DNA of 64,000 nt from Prevotella sp. (GCA_017615355.1 JAGAAJ010000130.1:16857-80856), one strand, 5' to 3'. Shown: positions 34,745 to 44,743, numbered from the stretch's first letter. Notes: a model not told the origin generated them from the sequence alone. Made by a program: numbers and translations.

Positions 34745-34915
34745 AATAATTCAACCCTATTACTTAATATGTGCTGCAAATTTACAATAATTATTTGAAT
34801 ATGGCTGCATATTTGTTTTTTTTTATTTCACTACCCGTCCAAAGGAGCATTGTCTTTAAATGTTAATAAAATGTAAATGTGATGTGAATTTCCTTTTTTT
34901 TCAAATTGTTTTGTA

Positions 34916-34984
34916 TATATTTGCAAAAAAATAAAACTGGACAGGCTCCAATCCGTAAGGATTCCTGAAACGCTACTAACTATA
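34916..34984 (+). promoter_or_regulatory. Promoter and structured leader of the fimbrial operon
   Basis: TATATTTG at 34916-34923 is the -7 box. In the ~55-nt leader, AATCC-GTAA-GGATT (34950-34963) is a hairpin with a GNRA-type tetraloop, extended by CAGG (34942-34945) pairing with CCTG (34964-34967) across a 4-base bulge. It may influence translation or stability of the message. Confidence 0.5.
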
Positions 34985-36250
34985 ATGAGCATAAAAAGTA
35001 TCTTTAGATATTTTGTACCCATAGTGCTTTTTGCAGTAGGCCTGCCGCTGATAGCTATCGCTCAGTCGGCAGACACATTGGAGGTGCAGTTTCGTGTGGG
35101 GCAGAGTGACTTGGATCTACGCTTTGCCGACAATGAGCAGCACATTCATGATTTTTTGGAATACGTCAAAAAGAACTTTGCTGAGGTTGCCCCAATAGAC
35201 ATGTCGCTGACCATCTATGCAGGGGCTTCTCCTGAAGGGCCGTCGGAGTTGAACCGCCGTCTGGGAGAACAACGTGGTATCTCGCTGCGCGATGTGCTGT
35301 TGCAGCATCTCGATGGCCGTATCAAAAACATTACTGTTGTCAACCAGGGAGCACGCTGGGGTGCTTTATATAATAATGTGGAGAAAAGCAACGAGTCGTG
35401 GCGTGAGGACGTGTTGCGCATCCTTGAGAAGCATCCTGAAAAGGACACCTGGAAGATTGACCCGCGCGAACAGCAGCTGCGCAAACTGAAGAACGGGCGC
35501 GTGTGGCGAGAGCTTAACGAGCGCTATCTGCCATCGCTTCGTAGCTCAGGCTCTGCTATCGTGGCCAAAATGACCGAGCCTCTGCCCCCGCAGCGTGACA
35601 CGCTCGTCATCTACGATACCATTGTCTATGTGCCTGAGCCCTGCCCTGAGCCCTTTATAGACCATCGTCCCTACTGGGCCGTCAAGACAAACCTGCTGCT
35701 CTGGGGCGTCATTGCGCCCAACGTCCAACTGGAGGCTCCTGTGGGTGAGAGCAACCGCTGGAGTATAGAAGGCGAGTTCTTCCTGCCTTGGTGGACGTGG
35801 AGCCACAATGCCAATGCCGAACAGTTCTTTAATTTGGGCGTGGAGCTGCGCTACTGGCTGGGCGACCGCCAGAGGCATCACACCCTTGATGGCTGGCATA
35901 TCGGTGCAGGGCTGGCAGGTGGCTATTACGACTTCGAATGGAAGCGCCATGAGGGATGGCAGGGCGAATATCTGAATATCTACTGCAACATTGGCTATCA
36001 GCACCGTTTCGGACGGCGCAACCAATGGCTGGTTGATGGCGGACTCGGTTTGGGCTATATCCCAACCAAGTTCCGACACTATCTGGGAAGCTCCATCTTC
36101 CCTGAAGGACACGAGGAACAATATGACGACCACCTGATGTGGCAGAACAACGGTTGGCGCCACATCTTAGGGGCTACCCATGTCAACGTGACCCTGGGTT
36201 ACCTCTTCGACGCCAAGGATCTCTATCAAAAAATCAAGAAGTTAAGATGA
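34985..36250 (+). CDS. DUF3575-type outer-membrane protein of a fimbrial operon
   Basis: 421 residues with N-terminal signal segment IFRYFVPIVLFAVGLPLIAI. The first domain (LEVQFRVGQSDLDLRFADNE, then LTIYAGASPEGPSELNRRLG and EQRGISLRDVLL) resembles an OmpA-like peptidoglycan-associated fold. The second half, from YWAVKTNLLLWGVIAPNVQL, is the DUF3575 barrel with many aromatic strands (GLAGGYYDFEWKRH, YLNIYCNIGYQHRFG). Proteins of this kind open Bacteroidota fimbrial operons, where they may act in assembly or in anchoring at the outer membrane. Its stop overlaps the next gene in ATGA (36247-36250). Confidence 0.82.
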   Translation: MSIKSIFRYFVPIVLFAVGLPLIAIAQSADTLEVQFRVGQSDLDLRFADNEQHIHDFLEYVKKNFAEVAPIDMSLTIYAGASPEGPSELNRRLGEQRGISLRDVLLQHLDGRIKNITVVNQGARWGALYNNVEKSNESWREDVLRILEKHPEKDTWKIDPREQQLRKLKNGRVWRELNERYLPSLRSSGSAIVAKMTEPLPPQRDTLVIYDTIVYVPEPCPEPFIDHRPYWAVKTNLLLWGVIAPNVQLEAPVGESNRWSIEGEFFLPWWTWSHNANAEQFFNLGVELRYWLGDRQRHHTLDGWHIGAGLAGGYYDFEWKRHEGWQGEYLNIYCNIGYQHRFGRRNQWLVDGGLGLGYIPTKFRHYLGSSIFPEGHEEQYDDHLMWQNNGWRHILGATHVNVTLGYLFDAKDLYQKIKKLR

Positions 36251-37368
36251 AGAAATGCTCAATAATCATACTGATGGTGCTTGCAGCTATGGCTTGTGAG
36301 CGACGTGAGCTGTGGATCTTCCAGGACAACTTCAAGCAGGTGGAGGTCGATGTGGACTGGCGCTATTACGACCGCGACCGGCAGCTCTTTCCTCACACAC
36401 CAGACCCCAGCGGCATGACGCTGTGGCTTTTCCCCCGAGACGGACGTGCCTCTATCAGCTATACTACTGCTGAAGTGCGCCATTTCGAGACATACCTCAG
36501 TAAGGGCGACTACGATGCATTGGTCATCGACTACTCACCTTCCGAGTATGGGCATCAGGTGTTCGTAGACATGGATTATGCCAAGACAGCTAAGGTGCAG
36601 AGCGCCGTCAGCAGCTATCAGCCCGATTCGATTAGCGAGCTCTTCGGTCCTGGGTGCTTTGCCGGTGAATTACCTTATATGCAGTCCTCAGGCTTGTACA
36701 CTGTCAGCTCTGAGCCTGAGAAAATGGCCAGTGACACGATTTTCATGCACATTGACACGGGCAACTACGACGAATACATTCCCTATCAGGAACGTGAATC
36801 CTATCAGTCCTCTCTCGTCCACCAGAGCTTCGAGATGCAGCCTGTCCTCATTCCCTGGCACATGCGAGTACGTATCTATATCAAGGGCATCTACTACCTC
36901 TATCAAGTGAAGGCCTCCATCGCCGGCCTAGCCGATGGATACTACCTGATGCGGCAGCAGGCGTCAGACACACCCTGCCTGCTGGGCCTTGACGACTGGG
37001 AAATACATGTTACAGGTGACAATGTGGGCTATATTGCGAAGACGTTCAGTACCTGGGGTTTGCTCAACCAACAAAACCTCTATTCAACCGAAATAAGTCC
37101 TGGTGAGGTGTGCATAGATCGTCCAGTCGACGAATTGCGCCTAAACCTGCGTTGTCTGCTTCGCGACCGTCGTACTGTATGCTACTACCATTTTGACGTG
37201 GGAAATCTGGTTCGTGTGTATAACAACGAGTATGCTATGCGAATAGACCTGCTCGAGGGCTTCGAAGGCCAGCCTGACCTGCCCTACGTTGAGGGTGTCA
37301 ACGGCCTGGACTTCGGCGGTGTGGTCGTTCCCTGGGAAGATGGCACCAAAGTTGACGTAGACTTTTAA
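36247..37368 (+). CDS. DUF5119-type fimbrial-operon lipoprotein
   Basis: 373 residues beginning MKKCSIIILMVLAAMACERR, a lipoprotein signal with Cys at 17. I choose this ATG because it overlaps the upstream stop; the longer frame has no signal. The mature protein starts ELWIFQDNFKQVEVDVDWRY and continues PSGMTLWLFPRDGRASISYT, the DUF5119 pattern, with a Mfa2-like beta-sandwich plan. It probably anchors or caps the pilus at the cell surface. It is placed directly before the fimbrillin gene, with a 73-base gap. Confidence 0.8.
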   Translation: MKKCSIIILMVLAAMACERRELWIFQDNFKQVEVDVDWRYYDRDRQLFPHTPDPSGMTLWLFPRDGRASISYTTAEVRHFETYLSKGDYDALVIDYSPSEYGHQVFVDMDYAKTAKVQSAVSSYQPDSISELFGPGCFAGELPYMQSSGLYTVSSEPEKMASDTIFMHIDTGNYDEYIPYQERESYQSSLVHQSFEMQPVLIPWHMRVRIYIKGIYYLYQVKASIAGLADGYYLMRQQASDTPCLLGLDDWEIHVTGDNVGYIAKTFSTWGLLNQQNLYSTEISPGEVCIDRPVDELRLNLRCLLRDRRTVCYYHFDVGNLVRVYNNEYAMRIDLLEGFEGQPDLPYVEGVNGLDFGGVVVPWEDGTKVDVDF

Positions 37369-37441
37369 TTCTGATTCATAATTCCGATATTAATCAATTG
37401 AGAAATAATCATTTAAATCATAAACTATTAACTTTTTCAAC

Positions 37442-39475
37442 ATGAAAAAACTATTCTGTTTTGCAGTAGCTGCCACTATATTGGTTGGCTGCTCGAATGA
37501 AGAGCTGAATGTGCAGGACAATGTTCAAAAAGCATCGCAGGAGGCTCCCGTGAGATTTGATGTCTACGCTCAGCGTAGCGTGACCCGTGGCGGTACGCCT
37601 AATGATATCACAAATGCTAATATCGGTGAGATGGGTTTTGGCGTTTTTGCATACTACACCGCAGGTGAGAAGTATGACACTAAGGCTACACCCAACTTCA
37701 TGTACAACCAGAAGGTGGTATCTAAAACAGTACCAACTGAGGGTGAAGGTGCTGGCCTGGCTAAGTGGACGTACGAGCCTGTGAAGTATTGGCCAAATGA
37801 GTTCGGTAACGCAGCTATCTCGGACGAAATAGACTATGTGACCTTCTTCTCATATGCTCCTTGGACGAACATTGAGCCAACTACTGGTGAGGTGGATGTA
37901 ACGGGCATAACAGATGAAGCTTTGAAGGCTAAGGCTCAGAACTACAACATCATCTCAGTCAATAAGAACAGTGCTTCGGGCGACCCCATTATCAAGTATG
38001 TGGTGGACACTGATCCGAGTACTTCTGTTGACCTTCTTTGGGGTGTGGCAGCTCCGAACAATGGCTATTCTGAAGGTATTGGCGGCAACAAAGTGACCAT
38101 TGAGTCGGGTAAGCCCTTCGTTAATTTGGTGAAGCCTAATGACCCGGTGAATGACCTTATTCGCTTTAACCTGAAACACGCTTTGGCCAAAGTGAAGGTG
38201 ACCATCGACTACATTGCTGATCAGCCAACCCCGAGTGAAGGTACAACGACTACAGCTTCCACTACAGCATCAGCAACGATCAATGCAAACGAGACACGTA
38301 TCTACGTACGTTCGTTCACGCTAGGTGGCTTTGCCACGAAGGGTGCCCTGAACCTGAACAACACCACTGCCGGTGAGCCATTGTGGAAGGACTTTGACGG
38401 TGTGAAAGACCTCACCTTTGATGATGTGACTTTCTTTGATGGCCGCAGAGATTCTAAAGAAGGCGATGTTAATGGCATTCAATACAATGAGACCCCTCAG
38501 GGTTTGAATCCCAACATCATTGAAAACTATTGTGCCACTACGACAGCTAATGGGAAAACCATTTTTGCTGATGGTAAGAATCCTGGCGTAACCGCAGAAG
38601 AACAGCTTCTCTTTGGAGGCGTTGCAAACGCAAACAATGGTTACTTCTACGTTATTCCAAGAAACAATAAAAAAGGTGAGCCAGTTAACATTTCCATCGT
38701 ATATGATGTGGAGACGATCGACCCGAACCTTGCAAGTACTCTTTCTGACGGTGTGACGAAAGGACTCTCCATCGAGAATATCATTTCTAAGCGCGATATC
38801 TTCCAGGGCGTTGACTTCGAGGCTGGCAAGCAGTATGAAATCAAGATTCATATCGGAATGACCAGTGTGAAGGTTGATGCATACGTCACAGAATGGGTTG
38901 ACAATGGCAAGTCTACTGTTGATCTGCCTTACAACCAGGATGCAAGATATAATTTTGCTTCATATGGTGGCTCGGAATCAGATGCACCGCTTTGGGGATA
39001 TGGTGAGGTGCTGGCAACAGGTGTAGTCTCTGGCGAATATTCGCAGGTTAAAGTGCTGACGAATCTTCCTTCCAATACGTTAGTTGGTACTACCTACTGG
39101 GTTAAGACTGAAGGCGATGGTCGTAAGCTACTGTATTTGGATGCGAATGGAACTGCAACCGATCCGGCAATCTATGTTAAGGCTGAAAAAGTGACAAAGT
39201 ATTCTTTCACTTCATACGGATCTGATGATTCAGATGCAGTTGTATGGGCTACTGGTACCGTAGAAACAGCAGGCTTGAAGGACGTTCCTTATAGTGGATA
39301 TCAGGCCGTTAAGGTGCTTGCTAATTCACAACCTGGCTATATCAACAAGACCTACTATGTAGCAAGCACTGCAACTGGTACGGCAAAGACCCAGTTGTAT
39401 GTAGAGAAATCAGGTGCTTTGGAGGCAACTGCAGATCCTGCAATTTGGGTCACTTTCGCTACTGCAACTCCATAA
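37442..39475 (+). CDS. Fimbrillin-family pilin with duplicated C-terminal domain
   Basis: 677 residues. MKKLFCFAVAATILVGCSNE is a lipoprotein signal (Cys16). The fimbrillin pattern follows: VTRGGTPNDITNANIGEMGF with the Arg used in protease-dependent maturation, FMYNQKVV, YWPN, and TFFSYAPW. The C-terminal ~180 residues are unusual: two tandem copies (about 500-583 and 583-668) of a module beginning YxFxSYGxxxSDAxxWxxGxV and ending ATxDPAIxV. Type V pilins are lipoproteins cut at the Arg and joined by strand exchange, so this is a probable shaft or accessory pilin. It is 49 bases from the second fimbrillin gene. Confidence 0.86.
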   Translation: MKKLFCFAVAATILVGCSNEELNVQDNVQKASQEAPVRFDVYAQRSVTRGGTPNDITNANIGEMGFGVFAYYTAGEKYDTKATPNFMYNQKVVSKTVPTEGEGAGLAKWTYEPVKYWPNEFGNAAISDEIDYVTFFSYAPWTNIEPTTGEVDVTGITDEALKAKAQNYNIISVNKNSASGDPIIKYVVDTDPSTSVDLLWGVAAPNNGYSEGIGGNKVTIESGKPFVNLVKPNDPVNDLIRFNLKHALAKVKVTIDYIADQPTPSEGTTTTASTTASATINANETRIYVRSFTLGGFATKGALNLNNTTAGEPLWKDFDGVKDLTFDDVTFFDGRRDSKEGDVNGIQYNETPQGLNPNIIENYCATTTANGKTIFADGKNPGVTAEEQLLFGGVANANNGYFYVIPRNNKKGEPVNISIVYDVETIDPNLASTLSDGVTKGLSIENIISKRDIFQGVDFEAGKQYEIKIHIGMTSVKVDAYVTEWVDNGKSTVDLPYNQDARYNFASYGGSESDAPLWGYGEVLATGVVSGEYSQVKVLTNLPSNTLVGTTYWVKTEGDGRKLLYLDANGTATDPAIYVKAEKVTKYSFTSYGSDDSDAVVWATGTVETAGLKDVPYSGYQAVKVLANSQPGYINKTYYVASTATGTAKTQLYVEKSGALEATADPAIWVTFATATP

Positions 39476-39524
39476 AGCAGTATCGGCGACTCTGCCTTTC
39501 CGCCAAGACAAAGAATTTTTTTAC

Positions 39525-40667
39525 ATGAAGAAGATGAGACGATATCTCTTTTTGATGATCTCCTCAGTACTGTTGGCTGCGTGTAACAACGATGTCGACA
39601 ATGTAGGCAACGAGGGCTATGTGCCGTCCAACAAGGTAATTGTCTTCGATGCTGCTGAAGAGGGTGCCGTCACTAGGGCCAATGGTATGATTGACGACAA
39701 TGTGCTGAAGACAAAAGGCTTTGGCGTATTCGGCTGCTATACTGGCGATATGACCTATGAGAACACCACCGTCTCGTCTGACTTCATGTACAATCAGCTG
39801 GTGACGTACAACAGCAACAGCCGTGTTTGGGAGTATTCACCATTGAAATACTGGCCTAATAACAGTGCTGACTATGTCAGCTTCTTCGCCTATGCTCCCT
39901 ACGAGGCTACGCCATGTGACGACGGCCGTTGCATTATCGACATGTCGAAAAAGAAAGACCTCGGCGACCCCTGGATCAACTATCGCCTTGCAGAAGATCC
40001 CTGGAATCCGAAGAATCCCCAGGTAGACCTGCTCTACGGTCAGCAGGAACAAGGCTACAACTATGGCTACTCCTCTTGGCTTGACCAGCAGAAACCAAAT
40101 GATCCCGTTGACAGCAAGCTGAAATTTACTTTCCGACATGCATTGGCTTGCATAGGCGACGAGATTACCATCAGGCTTTCACCTAGGTTGATAAGCCTTG
40201 TCGAAGGCTACGTCACCAGCATCAAAATCACTAATGTGACTATCAACTACAAAAACCTGACTACTAAGGCCCGCCTTGTGCTGCGTACTGAAGGCTTTGC
40301 CAACTGGAAAGAAATCATTTCGGGCGAGCTTGCCGTCACCCGTACATACAATAAAGAAGTTGAAGTCAAATTCTCTCCCTTTGAAACTGCCGAGAAGAAT
40401 ATCTCCTCTGGCGACGGCCTGTTCTACATTCCCTTAAAGGTTGCAGAAGCTGACCCTATGGCAGAGGTCACCATCGCTTACACTGTTACAAATAATACCA
40501 ACCACTCCTATTCTGGTACCGCCACCACCTCGTTCCCGCTGAGTCTGAACATGGAAGGCCAGAAGCAAGGCATCGCCCTTCAGCTCACCGAAACGCTCGA
40601 TCTGCAGCATCTCGTCTACACCATTGGCAATGGAGCCACAGAACCCTCCTATAGTCGTCAACGCTAA
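39525..40667 (+). CDS. Second fimbrillin-family protein
   Basis: 380 residues from MKKMRRYLFLMISSVLLAAC, a lipoprotein signal; an in-frame upstream extension overlaps the first fimbrillin gene and is rejected. It has the same pattern as the first: EEGAVTRANGMIDDNVLKTK, FGVFGCYTG, DFMYNQLVTY, PLKYWPNNSADYVSFFAYAP. No duplicated C-terminal module is present. It is likely another pilin subunit (for example an accessory or tip protein), co-transcribed with the gene before it. The next gene starts 16 bases after its stop. Confidence 0.86.
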   Translation: MKKMRRYLFLMISSVLLAACNNDVDNVGNEGYVPSNKVIVFDAAEEGAVTRANGMIDDNVLKTKGFGVFGCYTGDMTYENTTVSSDFMYNQLVTYNSNSRVWEYSPLKYWPNNSADYVSFFAYAPYEATPCDDGRCIIDMSKKKDLGDPWINYRLAEDPWNPKNPQVDLLYGQQEQGYNYGYSSWLDQQKPNDPVDSKLKFTFRHALACIGDEITIRLSPRLISLVEGYVTSIKITNVTINYKNLTTKARLVLRTEGFANWKEIISGELAVTRTYNKEVEVKFSPFETAEKNISSGDGLFYIPLKVAEADPMAEVTIAYTVTNNTNHSYSGTATTSFPLSLNMEGQKQGIALQLTETLDLQHLVYTIGNGATEPSYSRQR

Positions 40668-40683
40668 AAAGGAAGAAGAAAAT

Positions 40684-43600
40684 ATGATTGTCAGGAAGAC
40701 CATAAAACTGTTGCTACTTTCCATTCTCTTGGCTTGGTTCGGAGGAATTGGAAGTGTGTGGGCTGTTGATCAATCTGGTGAGAACAACTATGTAAAGTAT
40801 TTGACTAGTTCCCAAGGTTTCAATATCCAATTCAAATATAAAGGAAGTTGGCAAAAAACCACATTTAATGATGGAGGCTACAAGACTGTGGTAAAAGTCG
40901 GTAATGATGAGGCGAGCATTTGTTCTAGCGGTTTTCAATTTGGGACAGAATACACTGCTCTCAATATTGGAGTCACCATAGTTGCATCAATTAACTCTGC
41001 GAGACCTTGGTCTGTCAACATTAAGTACATCATCAAAAACAAATCCGGGTCACCATTAACGTTTAAAATAGGCTCTTGGGCAGACACACAGGTCGGTTCT
41101 GATGACAGCGCCAACATTGAACGAGAGGGGAACAATACTATTATGATGACTTCGAGTTCAGGAGCAATGTATGGTATTACTGCTGGCACAGATCCGTTCT
41201 CTACATTGTGGTATGGCTATTATGGTTCTGCAAGTAGTAATGTTTTTAATGATAACCAAGGTCAATATCAAGGAACTAGTACAGATAGCGGTCTTGCATG
41301 GTCGTGGACTATTGAAAATCTTGCTGCCGGCGCAACAAAAGAAATTGAATTTGGCGGCTTGGCCCCTTCAGTCAGAATGTCTAGTTACACCTATGGTGGC
41401 ACGCTTTCCACCCCATCAATATCAATTGAGGGGGATCCTTCCTTCACATATTATTACAATACAACAGGTAACAACTCAGGAGGCAATCCATGGAGTAATG
41501 TGACGAGCAGCACGTATTTAAATGCCGGTTCGTACTTTATATACGCCCATGTTGAACCAGGTGGCTCGGATCCCGCTTATAATACACCTACCACTCCCTT
41601 CACTGTTAGCAAGGCCACTCCACAGGCCAGCGACTTTACCTTTATTCCGCCAAGTAATCTTGTGTATAACGGCACACAAAAAACAGCAACTTTGACCAGC
41701 GGCAAGACGGGCATGGGAACCATCACCGTGAAATACTATAGTGGCTCTACGCTACTGTCTTCTGCCCCAAAGGACGTAGGTACCTACACCGTGAAGATTG
41801 ATGTGGCAGAGGGAACTAACTATGTAGCCGCCACAAACCTCACTAATAGCTGGATGTTCACCATCGCCAAGGCCCCCCCGCAAGCCAGCGACTTCACCTT
41901 TACTCCACCAAGTAATCTTGTATATAACGGGACGCTAAAAACGGCAACCGTGACCACCAACCTCTCAGGTGGCAAGACAGGCATGGGAAACATCACTGCT
42001 GTGAGATACTTCAAGGGCACTACAGAGTTGGGCTATGCCCCGACTGACGCAGGCACCTACACCGTAAAGATCGATGTGGCTGCGGGGACGAACTACACTG
42101 CTGCTACAGGTATCACTGCTGCAACTTGGACGTTCACCATCACTCCCAAACCCCTCACCAGCAACGACATTATAGTAACCATAGCCACTGCTACCTATAG
42201 TGGCGAAGAACAGATGCCCGTAGTTATCGTGATGGACGGAACGAAGGTGCTGGTTAAAAATACGGATTTTGAAGTCAGCAAAAAGGGAGCTGAACTCAAG
42301 AATGCCCAAACCTATGTAGACGAAATCATCATCAAGGGCATAGGCAATTACAGCGGCACATTATCTGGCGACTTCACTATCAACCCAAAAGACATCAGCC
42401 TGTGTACGGTGACGGGCAACTCCATCTCCTATACGGGTAATGTCATCAACCCCTTGGCAGATTTGGTGGTGAAAGACGGGAACACCACTCTGAACACTAC
42501 CGACCATTACACAATCAGTGTGAGTGGCGACTATACCTATAAAGATCCGGGCACATACGCCAATGCCATCACCATCACTGGCAAAGGCAACTACACTGGC
42601 ACAAAATATGTGAATTTCATTATTGCAGCAGGTGGGGCAATAGATCTCTCGACGGCTCTCATCACTTCGTCGGCAGTATATACAGGAGCCAGCCTGCCTC
42701 CTTCCAGCCAAACGGTAACCGTGAAGATTGGCGAAACGACGCTTACCTCAGGATTTACCATAAGCTATAATGGTAATGCTTCAGACTATGTGGATGCGAA
42801 GACTTATATCAATGCCATTGTAATTACAGGCAATGGTAATTCCTACTACGGCACAGCCACCGCCAACTACATCATTCTGCCCCGCTCTGTATCGGATACC
42901 GATATCACGGTAACGGACGTTTCATATAATCGCGCTGCACACGACACCAAACCACAGATTACCGTAAAATATGACGACAATACGATTCCTGGCTCCAACT
43001 ATACGGTGACCCCTGCCAGCGTTACTGAAGCTGGTGTCTATACGCTGACCATCGCCGGTGTGGACAATAGTAGCCTTGTCGGCTCTACTACGAAGACGAT
43101 CATGGTGACGAAAGCACTGGATGGCACCTATACTGACGATTTCACCATTACCGAGACTCCCACGCAGATCTATGATGGAACAAATGCCATACAGCCGGCA
43201 GTCAGCGTGTACGACAATGGCAGGCTCTTGACCTTGGGTAAGGAATACACCATTGAATACGGAGACAACAACACGGAGGGAACCGCTGCTGGCAGCATCA
43301 CGATAACTGGCGTTGATCCCTATTTTAACAGCAAAACTTTCACCTTCGGCATCGTTAGCGAATACTTCACGGAAGACGGTATTACATATCACGCCAATTC
43401 GAGCACGACGGTGGCAGTGGGCAACAAAGGCGATGCAGCCACTACAAAGACGGGGGCTGTGACCATACCTGCTGAAGTGACACATGTGGTTGTATTCAAG
43501 GTGACAGGCATAGAAACGGGCGCCTTCAAGAACTGTACGGAAATCACGGGCATCAGTATGCCGCATAATACCACTCTATACCTCGAATCGATTGAAAACG

Positions 43601-44568
43601 AAGCCTTCGAAGGTTGCACGGCCTTGCGCTATATCGACCTGTGTGATGCCACTGCCTTCACGCCTACCAGCCTTGAGCGTAACATTACAGCATCGCCGTT
43701 CTTTGGCGTTCCCAAGCAGGCACTGGTCTACCTGAACGGCACAACCTTTAGAGGTGAAAACTACGTCTATAAACCGGGCGACGGCACGCATTACTACTGC
43801 GAGCTGTTCAAGATTTACGACGATACGGGCGGCGACCAGTTGGGCTTCAGCGAAACAAATGGCTACAAGTGGGCCTTTGAGAACCGTCATAGCTTCACGG
43901 CCTATACCTTGCAAAACACCCGTATGCTGACTGCAGGCAAGCACTACACCACCTGTCTGCCCTACGAACTGGACATCCCTAACTCCTTCAAGGCATATAC
44001 CCTCGATGCTGCCAGCGACAAGATCTTCGGATTCAGGGAGGTGACAGGTAGGCTGAAAATGAAAGACGACTATCCTGTGCCCTACCTCATCATACCCTCA
44101 GCCAGTGGCCAACTGCTGAGCACCACGAATGTCTTGGTGCAGGAGTTTAAGGAGGAGGATGGCATAGCAGACAAGTTGGCCGCCAACAAGGTGGAGGCAG
44201 GCTCCTTCGCCATGTATCCCAACATGCGCTATATGGATAAAGGTGATTCCTTTGGGAAGTACATCATGCAATACAATAACGGCAATCCCGCGTGGCTACA
44301 GATTATCAGCGATGGCGCACAATACACAAACCACCCGAACAGGGCCTGCATCCTGCCTATGCGTGCCTATATCGTCAATACAGGTAGTGGCAGTCGCGAG
44401 AGTATGGGTGTTAGCCTTACCAACCTAGATGGCAGTACGGTGCTCTTTGATATTGACCAGCTGCAAATCGACCGCAACGAACTCTACGACTTGCAGGGCC
44501 GTAAACTCTTGGCTCCACAGCGCAAGGGGGTGTACATCGTCAATGGCAAGAAGGTCATGATGAAATAG
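40684..44568 (+). CDS. Giant MBG/LRR surface protein ending in a sorting-like tail
   Basis: 1294 residues from MIVRKTIKLLLLSILLAWFG, a signal peptide. A first beta-domain (30-310) is followed by two near-identical MBG-type repeats (about 312-400 and 400-490; YNGTQKTATLTSGKTGMGTI, DVGTYTVKIDVAEGTNY) and several related repeats (ELKNAQTYVDEIIIKGIGNY and similar) to about 890. A BspA-type LRR_5 stretch (ETGAFKNCTEITGI, ENEAFEGCTALRYIDL) lies near 940-985. The end is LYDLQGRKLLAPQRKGVYIV NGKKVMMK, the same tail as three other proteins here. It sits 16 bases after the second fimbrillin gene, so it is probably an adhesin made with the pilus. Confidence 0.82.
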   Translation: MIVRKTIKLLLLSILLAWFGGIGSVWAVDQSGENNYVKYLTSSQGFNIQFKYKGSWQKTTFNDGGYKTVVKVGNDEASICSSGFQFGTEYTALNIGVTIVASINSARPWSVNIKYIIKNKSGSPLTFKIGSWADTQVGSDDSANIEREGNNTIMMTSSSGAMYGITAGTDPFSTLWYGYYGSASSNVFNDNQGQYQGTSTDSGLAWSWTIENLAAGATKEIEFGGLAPSVRMSSYTYGGTLSTPSISIEGDPSFTYYYNTTGNNSGGNPWSNVTSSTYLNAGSYFIYAHVEPGGSDPAYNTPTTPFTVSKATPQASDFTFIPPSNLVYNGTQKTATLTSGKTGMGTITVKYYSGSTLLSSAPKDVGTYTVKIDVAEGTNYVAATNLTNSWMFTIAKAPPQASDFTFTPPSNLVYNGTLKTATVTTNLSGGKTGMGNITAVRYFKGTTELGYAPTDAGTYTVKIDVAAGTNYTAATGITAATWTFTITPKPLTSNDIIVTIATATYSGEEQMPVVIVMDGTKVLVKNTDFEVSKKGAELKNAQTYVDEIIIKGIGNYSGTLSGDFTINPKDISLCTVTGNSISYTGNVINPLADLVVKDGNTTLNTTDHYTISVSGDYTYKDPGTYANAITITGKGNYTGTKYVNFIIAAGGAIDLSTALITSSAVYTGASLPPSSQTVTVKIGETTLTSGFTISYNGNASDYVDAKTYINAIVITGNGNSYYGTATANYIILPRSVSDTDITVTDVSYNRAAHDTKPQITVKYDDNTIPGSNYTVTPASVTEAGVYTLTIAGVDNSSLVGSTTKTIMVTKALDGTYTDDFTITETPTQIYDGTNAIQPAVSVYDNGRLLTLGKEYTIEYGDNNTEGTAAGSITITGVDPYFNSKTFTFGIVSEYFTEDGITYHANSSTTVAVGNKGDAATTKTGAVTIPAEVTHVVVFKVTGIETGAFKNCTEITGISMPHNTTLYLESIENEAFEGCTALRYIDLCDATAFTPTSLERNITASPFFGVPKQALVYLNGTTFRGENYVYKPGDGTHYYCELFKIYDDTGGDQLGFSETNGYKWAFENRHSFTAYTLQNTRMLTAGKHYTTCLPYELDIPNSFKAYTLDAASDKIFGFREVTGRLKMKDDYPVPYLIIPSASGQLLSTTNVLVQEFKEEDGIADKLAANKVEAGSFAMYPNMRYMDKGDSFGKYIMQYNNGNPAWLQIISDGAQYTNHPNRACILPMRAYIVNTGSGSRESMGVSLTNLDGSTVLFDIDQLQIDRNELYDLQGRKLLAPQRKGVYIVNGKKVMMK

Positions 44569-44609
44569 CTTGTTACGCAATTGTTTTTTTCCATGAAACC
44601 ACGTCATTT

Positions 44610-44642
44610 CTGCCCTTAATTATTGTTAGGGGCAGTTTTTTT
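44610..44642 (+). terminator. Terminator of the fimbrial operon
   Basis: Arms CTGCCCTTAA (44610-44619) and TTAGGGGCAG (44627-44636; one G-U) followed by a run of T residues. No gene is seen in the rest of the 44569-44770 gap apart from a promoter. Confidence 0.82.
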
Positions 44643-44735
44643 GACCGCAACCAATCGTGCCAATGTTTTTTTGACTGATATGGGAGCGTTTTAAGAAAAA
44701 TCTCTGATTTTTTTCGTGGAATTATTTTTTTACAC

Positions 44736-44743
44736 TAACTTTG
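44736..44743 (+). promoter_or_regulatory. -7 box of the substrate-binding-protein gene
   Basis: TAACTTTG, about 28 bases before the ATG at 44771; a TTTTCG lies at the -33 distance. Confidence 0.5.

Noticed and set aside
34921-34984. Known riboswitch class in the fimbrial leader
   Set aside because: There is a small GNRA-type hairpin, but its ~55 nt do not match any aptamer I know.
39414-39524. Longer N-terminus of the second fimbrillin
   Set aside because: It overlaps the first fimbrillin gene and would remove the lipoprotein signal from the N-terminus.
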